Part shown: piece after piece, positions 1 through 9,411 of the stretch
Layout: every line of letters begins with the position of its first letter
How positions within the stretch are numbered: position 1 is the first letter of the stretch
Translations under genes and position numbers: made by a program
Notes under the pieces: generated by a model
The model's input: the letters and a program-made list of their open reading frames with translations, nothing else
Told to the model about the DNA's origin: nothing
Database searches by the model: none
Source: Clostridia bacterium
GTDB lineage: Bacteria > Bacillota > Clostridia > UBA1212
NCBI GenBank assembly: GCA_017444825.1
Contig: JAFSVU010000050.1
Span: 167,194-231,193 of the forward strand
Reading direction: 5' to 3'
Length of the DNA stretch: 64,000 nucleotides

Positions 1-1
1 C

Positions 2-2470
2 GTAAAATATGCTGTCGGAAGCTTTCTCGAGCCGTTTAAGGGGCCCGGCTCTTCCGAAAGATTCGACGTTATTCTTTCAAACCCCCCGTATATTCCCACT
101 GAAGTCATAAAAACGCTGCCGCGGGATGTGAGAGATCACGAGCCGAGGCTGGCTCTTGACGGCGGCGCGGAAGGCACGGTGCCCTACGATATCATAACAA
201 GGGACGCTCGCTCGGTGCTGTCCCCTTCCGGCGCATTGGTTTTTGAGATCGGCGAAGAGCAGGGAAAAACCGTAAGATCAATGATGGCGAGCCGGGGCTT
301 TGCCGATGCAACAGTTATAAAAGATCTTGAAGGAAAAGACAGATTCGTAAAAGGCTTCCTTGGCGGAGCAACCTTTGATACCCCCGTCTCGGAGATCAAA
401 GGCGTTGGGCCCAAAACGGAAGCTGCTTTAAAAAAGCTTGGGATAACCGACCTCTGCGGGCTCATCCGCTTTTACCCGGCAGGTTATGAGGACAGAAAAA
501 ACATAACTGACACCGGAGCGGTCTCGGCCATGCTTGCCCCCGGGGAATCGACCTTTGCCACATTGGTTCTAAGAGTCAACGGGCTTGCGGAAAGGGGAAA
601 TCCCGCGGCCCCGGTGCTTGTTTACAGTTGTTCCGACAAAAAAGGCGTGATTGACGTGGTATTTTTCAACAACAGGTATGTTAAGAATATCATCCGTGTC
701 GGTAAAGTCTACTATTTCTACGGACGTATAAAAAGGAGCCCGGACTTCTTCGGTTCTGTCTCTATGCAGCAGCCGAAATTTGCGGACGCTTCAAACGAGA
801 AGCAGGCCTCGGACTTTCTCACTCTGTCCCCGGTTTACAGGACGGGCGGGAAGCTCGGCAACAAAGAGGTGTCGAACGCCGTTAGAGGCGCCCTTTCGAT
901 GCTTGACGGCATTGGCGACGGTCTTCCAGGTATCCCGGATATGCCTTCGGCTGTGCTTTCAAAATACGGTCTTCCCGCAGCGGGCGGGCTCATACGCGCT
1001 ATCCATTTTCCGAAGAACAGTGAGGAAGCTGCGGCTGCAAAGAGGAGAGTCGACTTCGAAGAGCTGCTTGAGATCGCACTTAATATTCAGGCTCTCAAAA
1101 AAGCACGGGAGTCAGGTCTTAGAGGAAACAGTTTTAAGCCCTGCGACCTCTCGGAGTTCAAACGCAGGCTTCCCTTCGAACTTACAAAGGGCCAGCTTTC
1201 CGTTATAGATAAAATATTCGGGGACATGGCCTCTCCCGCGCCAATGAACAGGCTTATAAACGGCGACGTCGGTTCCGGCAAAACGGTGGTGGCCCTTGCT
1301 GCGATCTACAATGCCGTTATGAGCGGTTTTCAGGCGGCCCTCATGGTTCCCTCTACAGTGCTGGCGGCCCAGCATATGGCCAAAATAAGCGAAATTTTGG
1401 GGGTCCTCGGTATTGGTTCTGAAATGCTCTACAGCGGGACAGGGGCAAGGGAGCGGAAACGCATCATCGCGCGCATAGAAAGCGGCGAGCCCGTCTGCGT
1501 CATAGGCACCCACAGCCTCATCAGTGAGACCGTCTCCTTCAAAAAGCTCGGCCTCGTGGTGATAGACGAGCAGCACCGGTTCGGAGTACTTCAAAGAGCC
1601 GCTCTTATAGCCAAATCAGGGGACACCGTGCCGGATGTGCTGTCGCTTACCGCAACGCCCATTCCCAGGTCCCTCGCTCTCGTGCTTTACGGCGATATGG
1701 ACATTTCGGTACTCACCGAAAAACCCGCAGGCAGGATGCCGGTGGAAACCTATATCTACCCGAAAAAAGACAGGTTGCTTATATATCGCAGGTCCCTGAA
1801 CCTTATCAAAAAAGGCGGGCGTGTGTACATAGTCCACTCTAAAATTGACAACAACGAGGGGGACGACGTGATCGACCCGTCTTCAGACGATCTTTTGGGG
1901 TGCGTCGAGAACTTTAAACAGATGTCCGGTACAGTCTTTTCCGGCGTCGGCACTGCGCTGATCCACGGTAAAATGAGCGACAGGGAAAAACAGAAGGCCA
2001 TGGAGAAATTTGCGTCAGGCGAAGCCAAGGTGCTCTTCTCCACCACCGTCATAGAGGTGGGTGTGGACGTCCCCGCGGCGACTTTAATGATAATCGAGGA
2101 TGCCGAGCGCTTCGGCCTTTCCACCCTTCACCAGCTGAGGGGACGTGTCGGCAGAGGCAGTGAAAGATCCTTCTGCATCCTTATCAGCGATAAAAGCACC
2201 GACAGGCTGGAAATAATGACCGAAACCAATGACGGCTTTAAGATAGCCGAAAAGGATCTGGAGCTTCGTGGTCCCGGCGATTTCTTCGGCACATCCCAGA
2301 CAGGCACCGAAGGCGACCGGGCACTTATATCCGCCGCGGACCCGAGACTTCTTTCTGCCGTAAAGGAATCCGCAGACTATATTGTCAAAACAGCAACGGA
2401 CGGAAGCGATCATGAAAGCGTAAAGTATTACGACGCGGTGACTGAAAAAGCAAGACATATTACGCTTTGA
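2..2470 (+). CDS. recG: PrmC-RecG fusion protein (5' partial): release factor glutamine methyltransferase C-terminus joined to ATP-dependent DNA helicase RecG
   Basis: The frame is open from base 2, so the true start lies before the window. The first ~120 codons are the end of PrmC (HemK), which methylates the GGQ glutamine of release factors. The NPPY catalytic motif is at 80-91, followed by the HEPRLALDGG and LEGKDR segments typical of the family. Without a stop or any in-frame ATG/GTG/TTG near the junction (about 355-385), the protein runs into a full-length RecG (~700 residues): the DTPVSEIKGVGPK start, wedge domain, Walker A GDVGSGKT, DEQH box, TATPIPR motif and the RGRVGRG helicase motif. 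RecG remodels stalled replication forks and branched DNA. Both halves look intact. It converges on rpmB across a shared terminator. The fusion is directly visible; an assembly or deletion artefact cannot be excluded. Confidence 0.93.
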   Translation, partial: VKYAVGSFLEPFKGPGSSERFDVILSNPPYIPTEVIKTLPRDVRDHEPRLALDGGAEGTVPYDIITRDARSVLSPSGALVFEIGEEQGKTVRSMMASRGFADATVIKDLEGKDRFVKGFLGGATFDTPVSEIKGVGPKTEAALKKLGITDLCGLIRFYPAGYEDRKNITDTGAVSAMLAPGESTFATLVLRVNGLAERGNPAAPVLVYSCSDKKGVIDVVFFNNRYVKNIIRVGKVYYFYGRIKRSPDFFGSVSMQQPKFADASNEKQASDFLTLSPVYRTGGKLGNKEVSNAVRGALSMLDGIGDGLPGIPDMPSAVLSKYGLPAAGGLIRAIHFPKNSEEAAAAKRRVDFEELLEIALNIQALKKARESGLRGNSFKPCDLSEFKRRLPFELTKGQLSVIDKIFGDMASPAPMNRLINGDVGSGKTVVALAAIYNAVMSGFQAALMVPSTVLAAQHMAKISEILGVLGIGSEMLYSGTGARERKRIIARIESGEPVCVIGTHSLISETVSFKKLGLVVIDEQHRFGVLQRAALIAKSGDTVPDVLSLTATPIPRSLALVLYGDMDISVLTEKPAGRMPVETYIYPKKDRLLIYRRSLNLIKKGGRVYIVHSKIDNNEGDDVIDPSSDDLLGCVENFKQMSGTVFSGVGTALIHGKMSDREKQKAMEKFASGEAKVLFSTTVIEVGVDVPAATLMIIEDAERFGLSTLHQLRGRVGRGSERSFCILISDKSTDRLEIMTETNDGFKIAEKDLELRGPGDFFGTSQTGTEGDRALISAADPRLLSAVKESADYIVKTATDGSDHESVKYYDAVTEKARHITL

Positions 2471-2511
2471 CCCGGCCGTCAGAGCAATTATAACCCGGGC
2501 TTCAAGCCACT

Positions 2512-2542
2512 AAAAAAGAGCCGACCGCTTCGGCTCTTTTTT
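2512..2542. terminator. Bidirectional intrinsic terminator between recG and rpmB
   Basis: A GAGCCGA/TCGGCTC stem (2518-2524 with 2530-2536) and 5-nt loop are flanked by six A on the left and six T on the right. It can therefore terminate both the converging recG and rpmB transcripts. Confidence 0.9.
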
Positions 2543-2665
2543 GTGGCTCTCATACAGATATTGAAATTTATCTGCAGGTCCACAGAGAAGTTTGTTTTTG
2601 AGGAACAGGCGCACATAAAATGTTTTAAAGCCCTTATCTCCCCGCGGCCTTCGCAATCACGCTGC

Positions 2666-2902
2666 TTAAGCTGTAGCTTCTGCCTTCACTGCTTTCGGAG
2701 CTCTCTTTACGAGGCCTCTCTTGTCTTTAAGGCATGCTGCGCAAACATACGCGTAACGGGTAACACCCTCGTTGTCAATTATCTTGACACGGCGAACATT
2801 AACCTTCCAGTCTCTCTTTGCTCTTCTGCTGACCTGGGAACGGGTAATGCTGATATGACGGCCAAACATCATATCCTTTGAACAAATCTCACACTTTGCC
2901 AT
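2666..2902 (-). CDS. rpmB: 50S ribosomal protein L28
   Basis: 78 residues, a protein of the large ribosomal subunit. The MAKCEICSK start with a CxxC pair, the GRHISITRSQVSRRAKR region and the distal CAAC pair are typical of the zinc-binding (C+) form of L28. The start is set by an AGGAGGTGC ribosome site 5-6 nt upstream. The Ala/Lys-rich tail is ordinary for the family. It is monocistronic, with its own promoter and the terminator shared with recG. Confidence 0.96.
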   Translation of the reverse strand: MAKCEICSKDMMFGRHISITRSQVSRRAKRDWKVNVRRVKIIDNEGVTRYAYVCAACLKDKRGLVKRAPKAVKAEATA

Positions 2903-2942
2903 TTAAAGCACCTCCTCTCGGATTTATCAAACAGCGGGTCAT

Positions 2943-2971
2943 ATTATACTCTTTTACATAGACCTGCGCAA
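2943..2971 (-). promoter_or_regulatory. Sigma-A promoter of rpmB
   Basis: On the minus strand TTGCGC (2966-2971), a 17-bp spacer and TATAAT (2943-2948) precede rpmB by about 40 bp. Confidence 0.8.
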
Positions 2972-3064
2972 GAGTTTTTTTAAAAAATCCGGAATTTATC
3001 GGATGCAGCCCGAAAAATCAAAGCCGCCGCGCAGTTTTACTCGTATTATGACCGCTGCGTACTT

Positions 3065-4057
3065 TTATTTCTCTATGAGTGACCCCTCTGCCACTGTTAC
3101 GTTTCCGGCGCAGTTTATGGCTTTGCCCTCAGCATATGTAGTCACGGTGCCGCCGGTGATATTTACGCTGTACACCGCTGTGATAGCATCGTCAACGGCT
3201 GTAAGCTCAAGAGTTCCGCCCTCTATGAAAACGAATCCTTTTGAGATATCATCCTCTCCGTCCACCTTTATCGCGTCATCCTGAGACGTGACCTTGAGAT
3301 ATCCGTCGTGCATTCTGAAGCTGTCCGTCGCTTTGACGGCGTTGTTTGGTGCGCTGACGGTGACGTTTCCGGTCACGATACAAAGGTCGTTCTTACAGCC
3401 TATGCCGTTGTTAAAGTTTCCGTTAACCGTCAGAGAACCGTAGCCGTTGATCGTAAGGTCGTCCTTGCTGAATATGCAGGCATTGGGGTTGTTCTTCTCA
3501 TCGATGACCGTATAAGTCTTAGCGTCAGTGAACACGTTTTCGGTTCCCTTCACAAGGGTGATCCCGACCTTATCCGCTGACATCACGTAGATGCACGCGG
3601 TCTTTGTGTTTGTGATGTTAACACCGCTGAGGATCAGCCTGACCTTCTCGGTCTTCTCTACGTTTACAACGATCTGGCCGTCCGTGAGAGTTCCGCTGAT
3701 TATGTAGGAGCCTGCGGTATTTATGGTGACGACGTTGGAATCCACCGTTGCGCCCTGCCCTGTCACCTCGGTGGCGTTCTGGGCAAGTACTATCTTCGTG
3801 CACTCGTCAGGCACGTAGGCGATGGTGGTATCAAATTTAGTAAACTGTTCGGAAGCGACGACCTGCGGTATCGCTGAAGGATCCTCATCCGTCCCGGATT
3901 CAGGGTCTCCGCCGGATACGGGTGTGGCATCAGCCGGTGCAGCAGTCGGGTCATTTCCCGACGGTGCTGTGCAGGCACAGAAAGCTGTCGCCAGAACTAA
4001 AACAACAACGAGGGTAAGCACCGATTTCATAACGGTCTTTAAACTGGAGCTATTCAT
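3065..4057 (-). CDS. Secreted beta-helix lipoprotein, DUF4353 (Cthe_2159-like carbohydrate-binding family)
   Basis: 330 residues. The start at 4057 is chosen because AGAGG lies 9 nt upstream; a longer frame has no ribosome site. The N-terminus is a lipoprotein signal ending in an AFCAC lipobox, followed by a Pro/Ala/Thr-rich spacer. The rest has right-handed beta-helix character with repeating Gly/Asn turns and phrases such as TINGYGSLTVNG, SQDDAIKVDGEDD and DDAITAVYSVNITGG, the pattern of PF14262. The founding member, Cthe_2159, binds acidic polysaccharides and calcium. Role here: probably a cell-surface polysaccharide-binding protein. It follows metK on the same strand after 95 bp, but a functional link is not implied. 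Confidence 0.8.
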   Translation of the reverse strand: MNSSSLKTVMKSVLTLVVVLVLATAFCACTAPSGNDPTAAPADATPVSGGDPESGTDEDPSAIPQVVASEQFTKFDTTIAYVPDECTKIVLAQNATEVTGQGATVDSNVVTINTAGSYIISGTLTDGQIVVNVEKTEKVRLILSGVNITNTKTACIYVMSADKVGITLVKGTENVFTDAKTYTVIDEKNNPNACIFSKDDLTINGYGSLTVNGNFNNGIGCKNDLCIVTGNVTVSAPNNAVKATDSFRMHDGYLKVTSQDDAIKVDGEDDISKGFVFIEGGTLELTAVDDAITAVYSVNITGGTVTTYAEGKAINCAGNVTVAEGSLIEK

Positions 4058-4151
4058 AATCACATACCTCTTGTGAGCCGCAAGCGCAGCTTCGTTGTTC
4101 ACAGACAGTCGAAATTCCCGTGATCATACGGTATCCGACACGTGAATAGGG

Positions 4152-5294
4152 TTATAACAGTTTGCTCAGGGCGGCGGCCTTGTCGGTCCTCTCCCAGGGC
4201 AGATCACAGTCAACTTTTCCGAAGTGACCGTAGTTGGTGGTTTTTCCGTAGATAGGCCTTCTGAGATCGAAATACTCGATGATGCCCTTCGGCGTCATCT
4301 CAAAGTTATCGAATACGGCCTTTTCTATAGTATTCACGGGAACCTTCTCCGTTCCGAAGGTCTCGACGAACACCGAGACAGGGTGACTTACTCCGATGGC
4401 GTAGGATATCTGTATCTCGCATCTGTCCGCAAGACCCGAGGCCACAATGTTCTTGGCGATGTATCTGGCCATGTAAGCTCCGGAACGGTCGACCTTCGTG
4501 GGATCCTTGCCCGAGAAAGCGCCGCCTCCGTGCCTGCCTATGCCGCCATAGGTGTCAACTATTATCTTCCTTCCGGTGAGGCCGGAGTCGCCGTAGGGGC
4601 CGCCTATGACAAACCTTCCCGTCGGGTTGATGTAGAACACGGTATCGTCCCTGAGAAGATCCTTGGGCAGGACCTCTCTTATAACGTATTTTTCAATGTC
4701 CGCTCTCAGCTGCTCTGTGGTAACCGTCTCATCATGCTGAGTCGAAAGCACCACGGCTGTGATCTTGCAGGGCTTCCCGTTCTCGTCGTAGGCAACGCTC
4801 ACCTGGCTCTTTCCGTCCGGACGAAGGTATTTAAGGATGCCAAGTTTTCTAACCTCTGTAAGCCTTCTTGTAAGCTTATGGGCAAGAGCGATAGGGGCCG
4901 GCATGAATTCGCCGTTTTCACAGATCTCATTGGAGGCATAACCAAAGACCATACCCTGGTCGCCCGCTCCGTCGGCATCCACGCCCATGGCGATATCGGG
5001 GGACTGGGTGTTAAGACTGCAGATAACGCAGCAGGTATTTCCGTCAAAGCCCAGTTCCGAGCTGTCGTATCCTATCTCCAGCACCGTATTCCGGGCGATC
5101 TTCGCATAATCGACCTTTGCACTGGTGGTGATCTCTCCCATGATCTGGATGAGTCCCGTGCAGGCGGTAACCTCGCAGGCAACTCTCGCATTAGGATCCT
5201 GTGCCAGGACTGCATCAAGGATATTGTCCGCGATCCGGTCGCATATCTTATCGGGATGTCCCTCGGTTACCGATTCGGATGTAAAAATTTTCAT
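4152..5294 (-). CDS. metK: S-adenosylmethionine synthetase
   Basis: 380 residues. It makes S-adenosylmethionine from methionine and ATP, supplying the methyltransferases in this window (rsmI, the tRNA methyltransferase, PrmC). The GHPDK motif near the start, [12 protein letters not shown] and [19 protein letters not shown] substrate and metal motifs are intact. The start is placed at MKIFTSESV (5294) because GGAGAG lies 10 nt upstream, inside a six-codon longer frame. No SAM riboswitch fits in the 90-bp leader. Downstream of clpX on the same strand. Confidence 0.97.
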   Translation of the reverse strand: MKIFTSESVTEGHPDKICDRIADNILDAVLAQDPNARVACEVTACTGLIQIMGEITTSAKVDYAKIARNTVLEIGYDSSELGFDGNTCCVICSLNTQSPDIAMGVDADGAGDQGMVFGYASNEICENGEFMPAPIALAHKLTRRLTEVRKLGILKYLRPDGKSQVSVAYDENGKPCKITAVVLSTQHDETVTTEQLRADIEKYVIREVLPKDLLRDDTVFYINPTGRFVIGGPYGDSGLTGRKIIVDTYGGIGRHGGGAFSGKDPTKVDRSGAYMARYIAKNIVASGLADRCEIQISYAIGVSHPVSVFVETFGTEKVPVNTIEKAVFDNFEMTPKGIIEYFDLRRPIYGKTTNYGHFGKVDCDLPWERTDKAAALSKLL

Positions 5295-5387
5295 GATTTC
5301 AAATCTCTCCAAAAGTCTTTATTGTTTCTCTTTCGTATCCGGGATGCTTTGTGCCCCGAAAAGAGTTTTTCACACTGTGATCATGCG

Positions 5388-6737
5388 TCACGCGGACTTT
5401 TCCTGCTCCGCTGCATCCGCAAACACAAGCTCCGGAGAAGTTCCGCTCAGTATCGTATCCTCCGTCACAAGGCATTTTACCACATTTTTCTCGGAAGGTA
5501 CCATAAACATTACGTCTCTCATGGCATTGTCAACTATCGCCCTGAGGCCTCTCGCCCCGGTCTTTCTCTCCATGGCAAGCTTGGCAACAGCCTTGAGCGC
5601 CTTGTCTTCAAACACGAGATCCACACCGTCCAGCGACAGAAGCTTTCTGTACTGTTTGACCAATGCGTTCTTGGGCTCCTTGAGAATGTTGATAAGGGCC
5701 TTCTCGTCAAGGGCGTCAAGAGTGACCACTGTCGGAACTCTTCCTATGAACTCGGGTATGAGGCCGAATCTGAGAAGATCCTGGGGCTCTACCATTGAAA
5801 GGAGCTTGCTGGTATCCCTGTCCTCATCGCTCTGGATCTTTCCTCCGAAGCCCATAGTGGACGTTCCCGTCCTGTTTTCGATAATATTCGGAAGTTTATC
5901 AAATGCGCCGGAACAGATAAACAGTATGTTGGTGGTGTCTATCTGTATAAACTGGGACTGGGGATGCTTTCTTCCGCCGTTCGGAGGCACCTGAGCGATG
6001 GTCCCCTCCAGTATCTTTAAAAGTGCCTGCTGGACGCCCTCTCCGCTGACGTCTCTCGTTATGGAAACGTTCTCGGTCTTACGGGCGATCTTATCTATTT
6101 CATCCACAAAAATAATGCCCTTTTCGGCCCTTGCCACGTTTCCGTCGGCAGCTTGGATGAGCCTCAGCAGTATATTTTCCACGTCTTCACCGACATATCC
6201 CGCCTCTGTAAGAGCAGTCGCATCGGCTATGGCGAATGGGACGTCGAGTATCCTTGCCAGAGTTTGGGCCAGATAAGTCTTTCCCACACCCGTAGGTCCT
6301 ATAAGAAGGACGTTGCTTTTTGACAGTTCCGTTTCCCTGAGGTCCTTCGGAATGTCCGGCAGACTGTCTTTCGCGGGATCGAATTTTTTCCGCTTTCCCG
6401 AAACTGTCCGCCTCTCGTTATCGAGTATGCGCTTGTAATGGTTATACACCGCAACACAAAGCGCCTTCTTTGCCTCTTCCTGTCCTATAACGTATTCGTC
6501 AAGGCTGGCCTTGAGTTCACCCGGCTTCGGCAGTTTAAAGTCAGCTCCGAAAACGGACCCGGCCACGGAAGGATCGACCCTGGGGTTCACGCCTTCCTGC
6601 CCCTTGTCAATGAGGTCGGCGCAAATTCTTACGCAATCCTCGCAGATGTTTACATTGGGCCCCTGAATAACCAATATGCCCTTCAGATCCCTTCCGCAAA
6701 ACGAACATTTGTATGATTTCTTATCCTTATCGTCCAT
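5388..6737 (-). CDS. clpX: ATP-dependent Clp protease ATP-binding subunit ClpX
   Basis: 449 residues, the AAA+ unfoldase that feeds substrates to ClpP. It has an N-terminal C4 zinc finger (CSFC...CEDC), Walker A GPTGVGKT, pore loop GYVGED, Walker [10 protein letters not shown] and an MGFGG tripeptide loop in the position of the IGF loop that docks on ClpP. A ~20-residue charged insertion follows the zinc finger/AAA linker. The ribosome site GAGGAGAG fixes the start. It lies directly downstream of clpP. Confidence 0.97.
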   Translation of the reverse strand: MDDKDKKSYKCSFCGRDLKGILVIQGPNVNICEDCVRICADLIDKGQEGVNPRVDPSVAGSVFGADFKLPKPGELKASLDEYVIGQEEAKKALCVAVYNHYKRILDNERRTVSGKRKKFDPAKDSLPDIPKDLRETELSKSNVLLIGPTGVGKTYLAQTLARILDVPFAIADATALTEAGYVGEDVENILLRLIQAADGNVARAEKGIIFVDEIDKIARKTENVSITRDVSGEGVQQALLKILEGTIAQVPPNGGRKHPQSQFIQIDTTNILFICSGAFDKLPNIIENRTGTSTMGFGGKIQSDEDRDTSKLLSMVEPQDLLRFGLIPEFIGRVPTVVTLDALDEKALINILKEPKNALVKQYRKLLSLDGVDLVFEDKALKAVAKLAMERKTGARGLRAIVDNAMRDVMFMVPSEKNVVKCLVTEDTILSGTSPELVFADAAEQEKSA

Positions 6738-6859
6738 AATTCTCTCCTCTTCTTTCCAATCATTATCTCAGAAATCACGAAACTGTTTGCAGACCGCCGG
6801 CATTCATTTTTATCCGGACTGCCGGCAGTCGACCTTTCTTTCCCGCGGGCCCGTCAGTA

Positions 6860-7447
6860 TCAGACCCTGTTTTTGTAGACTTTGTCAATGAGGCCGTATT
6901 CCACAGCCTGCTCCGCAGTCATGAAATTATCCCTGTCCGTGTCGCGCTCGATCACTTCCACGGGTTTTCCCGTATTCTCGCTGAGAATGCGGTTCATGTT
7001 AGCCTTAACGCTCTTTATGTGCTCGGTGGCGATGACTATGTCGCTGGCCGGGCCTCTTGAGCCTCCCATAGGCTGGTGGATCATTATCTCACTGTTCGGA
7101 AGAGCGAACCTCTTGCCTTTTGTTCCCGATGAAAGCAGGAACGCGCCCATGCTGGCAGCCCTGCCGATGCAGATGGTAGATACATCGCACTTTATGAAAT
7201 TCATGGTATCGTAGATGGCGAGGCCCGCGGAAACACTTCCGCCCGGGCTATTGATATAAAGATATATATCCTTGCCGGGATTCACGCTCTCAAGGTAGAG
7301 GAGCTGGGCCACGCAAAGACTGGCCGTCGCGTCATTTATCTCGTCGCTGAGAACTATGATCCTTTCGTTAAGAAGTCTTGAAAAAATATCATAAGAACGT
7401 TCTCCGCCGTTGGCGGTCTGTTCCACTACATACGGTACAAGTGCCAT
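6860..7447 (-). CDS. clpP: ATP-dependent Clp protease proteolytic subunit ClpP
   Basis: 195 residues, normal length. The catalytic triad is visible: Ser in GRAASMGAF, His in MIHQP and Asp in DTDRDNFM. The YINSPGGSV oxyanion-loop motif is intact. It forms the double-heptamer peptidase with ClpX from the next gene. The ribosome site is GGGAGG, 6 nt from ATG. The tig-clpP-clpX order is conserved in Firmicutes. Confidence 0.97.
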   Translation of the reverse strand: MALVPYVVEQTANGGERSYDIFSRLLNERIIVLSDEINDATASLCVAQLLYLESVNPGKDIYLYINSPGGSVSAGLAIYDTMNFIKCDVSTICIGRAASMGAFLLSSGTKGKRFALPNSEIMIHQPMGGSRGPASDIVIATEHIKSVKANMNRILSENTGKPVEVIERDTDRDNFMTAEQAVEYGLIDKVYKNRV

Positions 7448-7540
7448 TTTAACCTCCCGTTATCGCATTGTTCTAGGAACGAATTTTACCACATTTCAGC
7501 GCTCTTAGAAAGCCGTTTTTAACAAAATCAAGGTATCCTT

Positions 7541-7604
7541 AAGAAAGAAAAGCGGCACAAATCCCACCGGGAAAAATGTATTCACCGGATCGTCTTTCTG
7601 CCGC
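7541..7604 (-). terminator. Probable terminator or attenuator downstream of tig
   Basis: On the minus strand a GCGGCA...TGCCGC stem (7599-7604 with 7552-7557) encloses a nested CCGGTG/CCCGG hairpin and is followed by TTTTCTTTCTT. It would separate tig from clpP transcription, at least partly. Confidence 0.5.
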
Positions 7605-7646
7605 AAAAATACTGCAAAGTTAAAGACAGTATCAGTTATTGTCCGA

Positions 7647-8936
7647 TCATTCCGTATAGACCGCATTGGCCACGAGGAAGTCTATGGCAAGCTTCGGCCT
7701 GAGATCCTCCTCGAAATACTTTCTGCTCTCTTCGTTGAGGTTCTTCTTTATTTCCTCGTAATCGGCCTTGTAAGCCTCAGCCATTTCCTTGAGATAATCG
7801 TCGATCTGCTCGTCGGAGGCTTTAAGCTCCTCGGCCTTTGCGATCTCCTCGAGAACCAGTTGCTCCTTCACCTGCTTTGCGGCGTTGGGACGCAGTTCTT
7901 CCTTGAGCTCCTCAAGAGTCTTGCCTGTCATATGGAGATAGTCCTCGAACTTGATCCCGTAGTTTGATATCTGTCTGCGGTAGGAACCGATGGTGTTCTC
8001 AACGGCATTGTCTATCATCACTTCGGGGATATCGATCTCGGCATTCTCGCAAGCCTTGTCGATAAGTCCGTTCTCGTAGCTGGTCTTTGCAGCTTTTTCT
8101 TTTCTTTCCGCAAGCTTAGTCTTAAGGTCTTTCTTGTATTCCTCAAGAGTGTCGAATTCGCTCTTCTCGGCTGCGAAATCGTCGTTGATCTCGGGGATCA
8201 CCTTGGTTTTGATATCGTGGAGAGTTACCGCAAACTCAGCCGCTTTTCCGGCAAGCTCCGTCGCGTGATAATCCTCGGGGAATGTAACGGAAACTATAAA
8301 ATCATCGCCAATGTTATGGCCAACGACCTGATCCTCAAAGCCTGGAATGAACTGACCGGAACCGAGCACCAGATTCTGGTTTTCTGCCGTGCCGCCTTCA
8401 AATGCAACGCCGTCCACAGTTCCCTTGTAATCGATGATGGCTGTATCACCGTTCGCCGCAGGTCTGCCTTCAACGCTCTCAAGTCTGTAGTCCTCTTCGG
8501 CCAGTCTCTTAAGTTCCGCGTCCACGTCCTCATCCGTAACTTCTGTGGATATCTTCGGGATCTCAAGGCCCTTGTATTCGCCAAGCTTGACCTCCGGGCG
8601 TACAAAAACCTCGGCAGTGAAGACAAGCTTCGTATTTCCCTCGACCTCGGTCACATCGTACTCCGGCTCGCTGACGGGATGGATATCCAGCTCTTTGACT
8701 GCAGCTTCATACTCGTTTGGAATGAGATAATTGAAAGCACCGTCATAAAACGCGCCAATGCCGTAAAGCCTCTCAACGGTCTTTCTGGGAGCATGTCCGT
8801 CTCTGAAACCGTTGACTTTGAATTTCTTTTTGTTCTTCTGGAAAGATCTTTCGATGGCGGCCTCGAACTTCTCCGGCTCCACGTCCACGGTGATCTTAAC
8901 CTTATTTTTCTCAACTACTTCAAATTTTGCGCTCAT
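7647..8936 (-). CDS. tig: Trigger factor (ribosome-associated chaperone and prolyl isomerase)
   Basis: 429 residues. It has an N-terminal ribosome-binding domain with the GFRDGHAPR signature (family GFRxGxxP), a central FKBP-type prolyl isomerase domain (GDTAIIDYKGTVDG; EDQVVGHNIGD) and a C-terminal helical chaperone domain rich in Lys/Glu. It binds nascent chains near L23. The ATG at 8936 is preferred over an in-frame TTG three codons earlier, because the AGGAGG site is too close to the TTG. First gene of tig-clpP-clpX. Confidence 0.96.
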   Translation of the reverse strand: MSAKFEVVEKNKVKITVDVEPEKFEAAIERSFQKNKKKFKVNGFRDGHAPRKTVERLYGIGAFYDGAFNYLIPNEYEAAVKELDIHPVSEPEYDVTEVEGNTKLVFTAEVFVRPEVKLGEYKGLEIPKISTEVTDEDVDAELKRLAEEDYRLESVEGRPAANGDTAIIDYKGTVDGVAFEGGTAENQNLVLGSGQFIPGFEDQVVGHNIGDDFIVSVTFPEDYHATELAGKAAEFAVTLHDIKTKVIPEINDDFAAEKSEFDTLEEYKKDLKTKLAERKEKAAKTSYENGLIDKACENAEIDIPEVMIDNAVENTIGSYRRQISNYGIKFEDYLHMTGKTLEELKEELRPNAAKQVKEQLVLEEIAKAEELKASDEQIDDYLKEMAEAYKADYEEIKKNLNEESRKYFEEDLRPKLAIDFLVANAVYTE

Positions 8937-8987
8937 TTGCGACAATTCCTCCTGTTATCAAATAGCCTTAAGGCGCCCTTCGTTTGC

Positions 8988-9016
8988 AAAAAGAAAGCCT
9001 GCAAGTATTGGCAGGC
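8988..9016 (-). terminator. Intrinsic terminator of rpmE
   Basis: The GCCTGC/GCAGGC stem (9011-9016 with 8997-9002) with an 8-nt loop is followed on the minus strand by TTTCTTTTT. Confidence 0.85.
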
Positions 9017-9042
9017 CTCTTCTCTTACGGGTAAAGGACAAA

Positions 9043-9240
9043 TCAAATACCGTATTTTTTCCTAAACTGTTCAACACGGCCGCCGGTATCTACCAGCTTC
9101 TGCTTTCCAGTATAAAAAGGATGGCATTTTGAACAAATTTCTACGTTCACAGCGCCCTTAGTAGACATCGTAGTGAAAGTCTCACCGCATGCGCATTTAG
9201 CCGTTACCTCCGTAAAATTAGGATGGATACCCTGTTTCAT
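9043..9240 (-). CDS. rpmE: 50S ribosomal protein L31 (zinc-binding form)
   Basis: 65 residues. [12 protein letters not shown] followed by CAC and CSKC gives the four cysteines of the zinc-containing L31 type. A GAGGAAGG ribosome site precedes the ATG. Monocistronic, with its own promoter and terminator. Confidence 0.96.
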   Translation of the reverse strand: MKQGIHPNFTEVTAKCACGETFTTMSTKGAVNVEICSKCHPFYTGKQKLVDTGGRVEQFRKKYGI

Positions 9241-9319
9241 CGTATGTCACCTTCCTCTTAGACACCCAAATAGGTGATTTTTGCATATTTTTCGCCTGCC
9301 AAAAACAGCGGCGACGATG

Positions 9320-9348
9320 ATTATAGCACTTTCGAATCGTTCATGCAA
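9320..9348 (-). promoter_or_regulatory. Sigma-A promoter of rpmE
   Basis: TTGCAT (9343-9348), a 17-bp spacer and TATAAT (9320-9325) on the minus strand, about 80 bp upstream of the rpmE start. Confidence 0.8.
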
Positions 9349-9411
9349 CTTATTTTTACAAAAAAACGGACGAAATTCGAAAAAAATACTGCAAAAAATA
9401 TCCCGGTTCCG

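Noticed and set aside
5295..5387. Possible SAM riboswitch before metK
   Set aside because: The leader is too short and shows no S-box core or terminator pair.
4224..5798. 524-residue open frame on the plus strand
   Set aside because: Antisense to metK and clpX, both of which have intact motifs and ribosome sites.
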